A model generated the notes under the pieces. The model searched no databases and was not told the origin of the DNA. It was given only the letters and a program-made list of their open reading frames with translations. The position numbers and the translations under genes are program-made. Below, piece by piece: positions 13,140 through 16,697 of a stretch of DNA of 16,697 bases. Location: NCBI GenBank assembly GCA_038046485.1, contig JBBSWA010000026.1, forward strand, positions 1 to 16,697, given 5' to 3'. This DNA is from JBBSWA01 sp038046485 (lineage in GTDB: Archaea > Nanobdellota > Nanobdellia > Woesearchaeales > SM23-78). The first letter of the stretch is position 1; every line of letters starts with the position of its first letter.

Positions 13140-13713
13140 TTTTGATGGCTTGCACTAAAATATTAAACCCCCATATAACCCTACCCTTTAGCATAGCCTC
13201 GCATATGACTGGGTCTTCTTTTTTAAGATTTTGCTCTAAGTCCCCTACTGTTTGAAGGATATCCTGAATCTTTAATGGTGTGCGTTCTTGCACTTTGGCA
13301 AGTGATTGTTTATACTCTTCAAAGTCCGTCTGATTGATGACTAATAAGACGTCTAAATCTTCCGGTTGCTTCTTTGCTGTCGTGTAAGATCCGAAAAAGA
13401 TGCAAGCTTTTGCTATAGGTTTGAGAGGTTGAAAGTCTTCTGCTCTATTTTTCATATTGGTTTCCGTTATATCTTGCATGAAGGCCAGTTCGAGGATTTT
13501 CTCTGTTTTTTCACTATCAAAGTTGAGCTTGTAAGCTTTAATGTTGGCGATGAGCTTGGCTTTCAAAACTTGCTCTTTTTCAAGCTTAGCAAGGAGCTTA
13601 TAGGTTCCGTTTGGGGTGAGGTGGCAGGATCGTGCGATTTCATTGATGGAATGGTCTTTTTTCTGGTTCACTGCTAGCCACCGTAAGACTTGTTTTTCGT
13701 TATTTGTGAGCAT
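13120..13713 (-). CDS. MNT-type nucleotidyltransferase with N-terminal winged helix (antitoxin-like)
   Basis: The 197-residue protein joins a winged-helix DNA-binding domain (about residues 3-60; HSINEIARSCHLTPNGTYKLL is the recognition region) to a minimal nucleotidyltransferase domain with the motif G108-S109-x9-D119-x-D121 (FFGSYTTAKKQPEDLDVLLV). Family members AMPylate their HEPN partner and neutralise it. The DNA-binding part suggests autoregulation through the tandem repeats just upstream. I chose the ATG at 13713. The frame extends to 13743, but those ten codons are simply the repeat DNA, and a TATA-like sequence lies about 25 nt before 13713. Confidence 0.8.
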   Translation of the reverse strand: MLTNNEKQVLRWLAVNQKKDHSINEIARSCHLTPNGTYKLLAKLEKEQVLKAKLIANIKAYKLNFDSEKTEKILELAFMQDITETNMKNRAEDFQPLKPIAKACIFFGSYTTAKKQPEDLDVLLVINQTDFEEYKQSLAKVQERTPLKIQDILQTVGDLEQNLKKEDPVICEAMLKGRVIWGFNILVQAIKNATRQD

Positions 13714-13755
13714 ATTATACACCAATAGTTTATAATTATACACTAATAGTATATA
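13714..13755 (-). promoter_or_regulatory. Tandem 21-bp repeats overlapping the MNT-HEPN promoter (probable operator)
   Basis: Two head-to-tail 21-bp units, 13714-13734 and 13735-13755, match at 19 of 21 positions. Each contains ATTATACAC followed by AATAGT. The second holds an inverted repeat, TATAC-N7-GTATA. TATA-like AATTATAAAC (minus strand, around 13736) lies within them, directly before the ATG at 13713. A DNA-binding domain encoded by the first gene makes this a likely autorepression site. Confidence 0.65.
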
Positions 13756-13794
13756 AATGTTTGCATTTAAAGCTACCCTGCATAGACTTATTTC

Positions 13795-13815
13795 ACGTTT
13801 TAGACCCTAAAACGT
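13795..13815. terminator. Perfect 9-bp hairpin between vapC and the MNT promoter
   Basis: ACGTTTTAG-ACC-CTAAAACGT is a perfect 9-bp stem with a 3-nt loop, lying downstream of vapC (minus strand) and upstream of the MNT promoter. It may end vapBC transcripts, although no clear U run follows on that strand. It shares the 9-bp-stem geometry of the hairpins at 5368, 6811, 8183 and 8212. Confidence 0.4.
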
Positions 13816-13839
13816 TGTTTTAATCTTATCCACACACAC

Positions 13840-14232
13840 TTAATACGTAACCAACTCCAAGCCTTTAATCTTTTTGAAATCTTTTACATTGTTGGTTAAG
13901 AGTTTTTCGTTGTTGATCAAGGTAATTCCTGCAATCATACAGTCGGCTGTTCCGATAGGGGTTCCTTCTTTTCTTAGCTGTCCATGAATGAAACCCCCTT
14001 CTCTTGCCGAATCTTCATCTAACGGCAGAATGTATCCAGATCCTAGCACTTCTTTTATCTTGGTCTTTTCTTCATCTGGTTTTTTGCTTTGACCGACTCC
14101 GCTGAATAATTCAAAGATCGTTAGAGATGTAACTAAATAGGTTTTTTTGTTTTCTTCCAACTCTCTTATTTTTTTGATGGCTTCTGCTTTCTTATTCATT
14201 ACATCAATAATAAAACTCGTGTCAAGAATCAT
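13840..14232 (-). CDS. vapC: VapC-type PIN-domain ribonuclease toxin
   Basis: The 130-residue PIN-domain protein is of standard VapC length. Acidic active-site residues are in place: Asp4 in MILDTSFIID, Glu41 in TIFELFSG, Asp97 in GTADCMIAG, and Asp118 in TNNVKDFKKI. VapC toxins cleave tRNA or rRNA until bound by VapB. Its ATG overlaps the stop of the upstream antitoxin gene (ATGA), the normal vapBC arrangement. The last 26 bp are repeated at 12571-12596. Confidence 0.9.
   Translation of the reverse strand: MILDTSFIIDVMNKKAEAIKKIRELEENKKTYLVTSLTIFELFSGVGQSKKPDEEKTKIKEVLGSGYILPLDEDSAREGGFIHGQLRKEGTPIGTADCMIAGITLINNEKLLTNNVKDFKKIKGLELVTY
13841..13866. repeat. 26-bp direct repeat, right copy (3' end of vapC)
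   Basis: It is identical to 12571-12596 and in the same orientation. The distance between the copies is 1,270 bp, and the interval contains the HEPN and MNT genes. Confidence 0.85.
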
Positions 14233-14462
14233 TGTAGTTGCTTAGCGGTTCTATCTACTCGCTCGTCCATGTCTTTCCTTAGTTCTTGGATATGCGCTTT
14301 CATTTCTTTAGCTTCTTCGTCATTTAAGATGCCTGCTAATTCAAGTAAGGAATGTTGGGGGATGATACGCTTGATGACCTCGCTGAAGCTCTCGTTTTTT
14401 TCCTTTTTTGAAGCGAGGCGTTCATAAGCGTCTAAGGTGATGGTGATGCATTTGGTGGCCAT
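14229..14462 (-). CDS. vapB: VapB-type antitoxin
   Basis: The 77-residue protein has an N-terminal ribbon-helix-helix-like DNA-binding part (TKCITITLDAYERLASKKEK, then NESFSEVIKRII), as in archaeal VapB/DUF217 antitoxins. The charged helical C-terminus (about 45-77) would wrap the toxin. It is ATGA-coupled to vapC. The ATG at 14462 is preferred on TATA spacing; the in-frame ATG at 14468 would add two residues. Overlapping palindromes upstream are the likely self-binding site. Confidence 0.8.
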   Translation of the reverse strand: MATKCITITLDAYERLASKKEKNESFSEVIKRIIPQHSLLELAGILNDEEAKEMKAHIQELRKDMDERVDRTAKQLQ

Positions 14463-14472
14463 GTTCATCTAA

Positions 14473-14497
14473 ATGTATGTACATGTATTTAAATTTT
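14473..14497 (-). promoter_or_regulatory. vapBC promoter with palindromic putative operator
   Basis: TATA-like TTTAAATAC (minus strand, around 14491) lies about 27 nt before the ATG at 14462. Between them are the overlapping palindromes ATGTACAT and TACATGTA (about 14478-14487), a plausible VapB/VapC operator that would block transcription start. Confidence 0.45.
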
Positions 14498-14564
14498 GTG
14501 ATTGGAATTATATATTGACTATATAGAAAATAATAAAAAAAGATAACCTAATTCTTCCTATACG

Positions 14565-14571
14565 TTTAAAA
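14565..14571 (+). promoter_or_regulatory. TATA box for the 14594 gene
   Basis: TTTAAAA is centred about 26 nt before the ATG at 14594, supporting that start over the in-frame GTG at 14588. Confidence 0.4.
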
Positions 14572-14593
14572 AGATCGGCCTTATCCTGTGAAA

Positions 14594-15223
14594 ATGCAAC
14601 CAGAGTTAACACTGGAAAATAGATTAGAAGATGTAAAAATAGGAGATATTATTCTTATGGAAAATCCTGATCTTACTGTAGCTGGATATGTACGCCACAG
14701 GTCGCATCATTCTGTTATTCTTTCTTATGTTGATCCTAATTCAGCCATTCAAGGGAAAGGGATTGTTTGGGATGGCTATGCAACTTGGAGAGGACTTTGG
14801 AATAGAGATCGAACATATGCACTAAAGAAGTTTTCGTCTTTTCACGTATTAAAAGGTGCCGCAGAAGAGGCTCTAGCACTTTCTGAACCCGAAGGAGAAG
14901 CTCCTGCACAAACAGCTGCTGAAGAAGGAGTTGAAGATCAAGTTGAAGAAGATTCTTATTCAAGAGTCAAAGTAGGTGAAGTACTCTTGCTAGAATCTGA
15001 GAATTTGAATGTGGTGGGTTTTGTTGTTTATAAAACAAGCGAGCGTATATTCCTTTCCCATGTGGACCCTAATTCTGTTGTTCAAGGAGATAAAATAAGA
15101 GAGTTAGGATATACAACAACTGATACTTTCCATGATGGCAGATTAATGTTTAAATCCTCTATGTTTGAGTGGTCCGCTATCCTCAAAGAATTACAGTCTC
15201 CAGTAAATTCAAATCATAGATAA
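14594..15223 (+). CDS. Protein made of two copies of one ~70-residue domain
   Basis: The 209-residue soluble protein has an internal duplication. Repeat 1 (about residues 12-80) reads VKIGDIILMENPDL, then YVDPNSAIQG. Repeat 2 (about 122-195) reads VKVGEVLLLESENL, then HVDPNSVVQG. They are joined by an acidic, Ala/Glu-rich linker (about 90-120). Short beta strands and the (Y/H)VDPNS turn suggest a small SH3/Tudor-like barrel, perhaps for protein or RNA binding. Only repeat 1 keeps Trp residues (WDGYATWRGLWNRDR). No signal peptide or membrane helix is present, so it is cytoplasmic. No family recognised. It is transcribed alone, with a T-rich region after its stop. Confidence 0.7.
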   Translation: MQPELTLENRLEDVKIGDIILMENPDLTVAGYVRHRSHHSVILSYVDPNSAIQGKGIVWDGYATWRGLWNRDRTYALKKFSSFHVLKGAAEEALALSEPEGEAPAQTAAEEGVEDQVEEDSYSRVKVGEVLLLESENLNVVGFVVYKTSERIFLSHVDPNSVVQGDKIRELGYTTTDTFHDGRLMFKSSMFEWSAILKELQSPVNSNHR

Positions 15224-15229
15224 ATCTGC

Positions 15230-15255
15230 TTTTTTCACCTCTTTTAACCTCTTTA
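15230..15255 (+). terminator. T-rich terminator after the duplicated-domain gene
   Basis: Three T tracts (six Ts at 15230-15235, then TTTT and TTT) begin 7 nt after the stop. This fits archaeal U-tract termination without a hairpin. Confidence 0.4.
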
Positions 15256-15310
15256 TTGCCTAGATTATTACCTGATTATTTCTTGAACTTTACCTTCTTT
15301 GAAGCCAAAG

Positions 15311-15319
15311 CTTTAAAAG
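15311..15319 (+). promoter_or_regulatory. TATA box for the AAA+ ATPase gene
   Basis: CTTTAAAAG is centred about 26 nt before position 15341. This predicts a short leader that contains GGTG (15346-15349) as a weak Shine-Dalgarno for the ATG at 15359. Confidence 0.4.
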
Positions 15320-15358
15320 AAACTGCCACTTTGTAGTCAAAAATAGGTGTATGGTGCT

Positions 15359-16657
15359 ATGCTTGAGGACTATATTGATGTAAGGACCGGACAAGATTTG
15401 ATCGATAAAGGTGTTGTTCCGAAAGATTCTAGTAGTCACCTTGCCCTTATTGTACACAAACGACTTAAAGCTCTACGAGACCACACATTAGCTAGCTTAA
15501 CCAATGAAATCTTAGGCCGATGGCAACCTCTTATCCAACCAGAGACCAAAACTTTCCCTGAAACAACTGCGATTGATGAAATTAAAAGAACGGCTCAAAT
15601 AGGTCACCGTGTTCAAGGAACTGGAATATACGATGGCCTTGATCTCACAGGACTTGAAGGAACGATACGAACCAATCCTGATGGCCGTGGACAATATGGC
15701 ATTGAATTTGATCAACCTATAGATAAAGGAGGAGATCTTAAAGGACTTGCTCAGAAAAAAGATCGAGGATGGCTTACTGCTCCCTCTGCATTTAAACTTC
15801 TTGCCGGCCACATTGTTACAGGTCATAAACTATCTGAAGGCGTGGTAGCCGACAAAGACCTTGGACATCGCGTCCGATTCGCAAAAGCTTACCAAGGAAG
15901 AGCTGCAGACTCAAAAGGCAATGTTTCCATGGTTCAGATTCCTGAAGATACGCGGGGGATGATTACAGAGTATCACCCTAAAAATAGTACGGTTACCCTC
16001 ACTCTTACACAAGCACTTCCTGACCAAGGAAACCGTGTTGTTTACAACATGCCTGTTTCCGATTTGGAAAAAATTGCGGAAGTTTCAAGCCTCGGCCAGT
16101 TAGAACCCCTACAAAAAGAACAAGCTGTAAACCGACAAGTCCTCTCTGACTTTTTCCCCACCACAGCACTTGACCATTCCTTATCTGAAATTGTTATTTT
16201 ATCTTTACTCATGGGAAAGGATATGATTTTCTATGGCCCTGCTGGATCTGGCAAAACAAACTTAGTTCGGGATGTTATTGGCCTTGCCAAACAACAACGT
16301 TTCATTTTTACAGTGGACGGATGCCAAGTTCAGTGCAACCCTTATAGCGTATTTGACGAAGCATTTGCTAAAGTGGTTCCTCCTTGCCCTGAATGCCGCA
16401 TCAATTACGATCCAACTCCTGACAAGCGATTCAAAAAAACAGGACTTTTTCAGCGACCAAAACCTGGCGACGTTAAAGTAGTTGTGGCCAAATATGGAGA
16501 AGGACACGGGATTGAATTTTTACTAGGCACACGTGCGGTTAACCGAATGCACCTTGCCGGATATAAGTTACCTAAATTAGATGGAACGACTACAGATGGT
16601 CGGGAAAATGACTACGACCCTGAAGGATTTCGTCCAGGAATCTTATTGCGAGCGTAG
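15359..16657 (+). CDS. Mg-chelatase/MoxR-like AAA+ ATPase, truncated before Walker B
   Basis: The 432-residue frame has a helical N-terminus (1-75) and two small beta domains, about 85-150 (GLEGTIRTNPDGRGQYGIEFD, KOW/SH3-like) and about 165-235. An AAA+ core starts with Walker A GPAGSGKT at 293-300. The core includes GCQVQC (about 321-326) and CPEC (about 343-346), a possible zinc pair, then FRPGILLRA at the very end. In Mg-chelatase-like ATPases the P-G-x-L-x-R-A segment is followed by N-x-G-x-L and the Walker B aspartate. Here the frame stops instead at TAG (16655-16657), inside a hairpin-rich repeat that runs to the window end. The gene is therefore broken, either by a real insertion or by a contig-end assembly fault. 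Start: the ATG at 15359 is favoured; a GTG at 15347 is possible. Confidence 0.75.
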   Translation: MLEDYIDVRTGQDLIDKGVVPKDSSSHLALIVHKRLKALRDHTLASLTNEILGRWQPLIQPETKTFPETTAIDEIKRTAQIGHRVQGTGIYDGLDLTGLEGTIRTNPDGRGQYGIEFDQPIDKGGDLKGLAQKKDRGWLTAPSAFKLLAGHIVTGHKLSEGVVADKDLGHRVRFAKAYQGRAADSKGNVSMVQIPEDTRGMITEYHPKNSTVTLTLTQALPDQGNRVVYNMPVSDLEKIAEVSSLGQLEPLQKEQAVNRQVLSDFFPTTALDHSLSEIVILSLLMGKDMIFYGPAGSGKTNLVRDVIGLAKQQRFIFTVDGCQVQCNPYSVFDEAFAKVVPPCPECRINYDPTPDKRFKKTGLFQRPKPGDVKVVVAKYGEGHGIEFLLGTRAVNRMHLAGYKLPKLDGTTTDGRENDYDPEGFRPGILLRA

Positions 16658-16693
16658 CGAGCACAGGGGTTTAATACCCCGACCTTTAGGTCG
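16649..16693. repeat. Tandem-hairpin repeat interrupting the ATPase gene (element D)
   Basis: It begins with a direct repeat, GCGAGC-GTA-GCGAGC (16649-16663), followed by ACA, then hairpin GGGGT-TTAAT-ACCCC (16666-16680) and hairpin CGACC-TTTA-GGTCG (16680-16693). Four Ts end the window. The GAGCAC string at the head also occurs after a hairpin in elements A and C. Its position at a conserved protein motif and at the end of the window marks it as a dispersed repeat. Confidence 0.65.
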
Positions 16694-16697
16694 TTTT

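Noticed and set aside
13714..13743. N-terminal extension of the MNT protein from the ATG at 13743
   Set aside because: The ten extra codons are the tandem repeat DNA and the predicted promoter; the winged-helix domain starts right after the ATG at 13713.
12571..13866. Spaced direct repeats as a possible CRISPR remnant
   Set aside because: There are only two copies 1.27 kb apart, they encode the end of a PIN protein, and no cas gene or regular spacer is present.

Overview
The window looks like an AT-rich archaeal genome fragment, most likely from a DPANN-type lineage (Woesearchaeota/Pacearchaeota-like). The evidence is of several kinds. TATA boxes lie 25-27 nt before many start codons, which fits leaderless mRNAs. 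Where Shine-Dalgarno sites exist they match GGAGGTGATC. There are archaeal VapB/VapC and HEPN/MNT modules, a CTP-dependent polyprenol-kinase-like enzyme, many single-pass membrane proteins starting MKKGE/MNKKGE, and short ATGA-overlapping operons. The lineage is an inference; there is no rRNA or tRNA to anchor it.

Layout. (1) 1-5308: a block of exported, cysteine-rich or membrane-anchored proteins of unknown function. The first is cut by the window edge, and four of them (2276-5308) are chained by ATGA overlaps. They could form a cell-surface or pilin-like assembly. (2) 5309-6943: a diadenylate-cyclase-like gene and a dolichol/phytol-kinase-like gene, convergent and overlapping by 4 nt. They are bracketed by two inverted copies of a tandem-hairpin element, followed by a second 94-bp structured repeat. 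(3) 6975-8146 (minus): a signal-peptide protein that is about a quarter tyrosine, and a coiled-coil lipoprotein. (4) 8414-12126: a redox/copper-flavoured stretch. It has two lipoproteins (one a CuA-type cupredoxin), a class I glutamine amidotransferase, a membrane-anchored Cys-rich protein, a 66-residue membrane peptide and a CcdA-type thiol transporter. The two proteins directly before CcdA end in the same tail, LP(G/E)MVGGC. (5) 12183-14468: a small membrane protein, then two toxin-antitoxin modules (MNT-HEPN and VapB-VapC) with a leftover 3' end of a second vapC and an autoregulatory-looking tandem operator. (6) 14594-16697: a protein made of two copies of one domain, and a Mg-chelatase/MoxR-like AAA+ ATPase that stops just before the expected Walker B, exactly where another tandem-hairpin repeat begins.

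How parts may work together. CcdA moves reducing equivalents across the membrane, and its neighbours carry external cysteines, so region 4 is a candidate thiol-relay and copper-handling module. The LPxMVGGC tail is the best candidate here for something undescribed. The disulfide-rich proteins of region 1 are possible clients, which is inference only. The hairpin elements recur at region boundaries and look like dispersed, possibly mobile, structured repeats. One copy also forms the predicted 5' leader of the cyclase-like gene.
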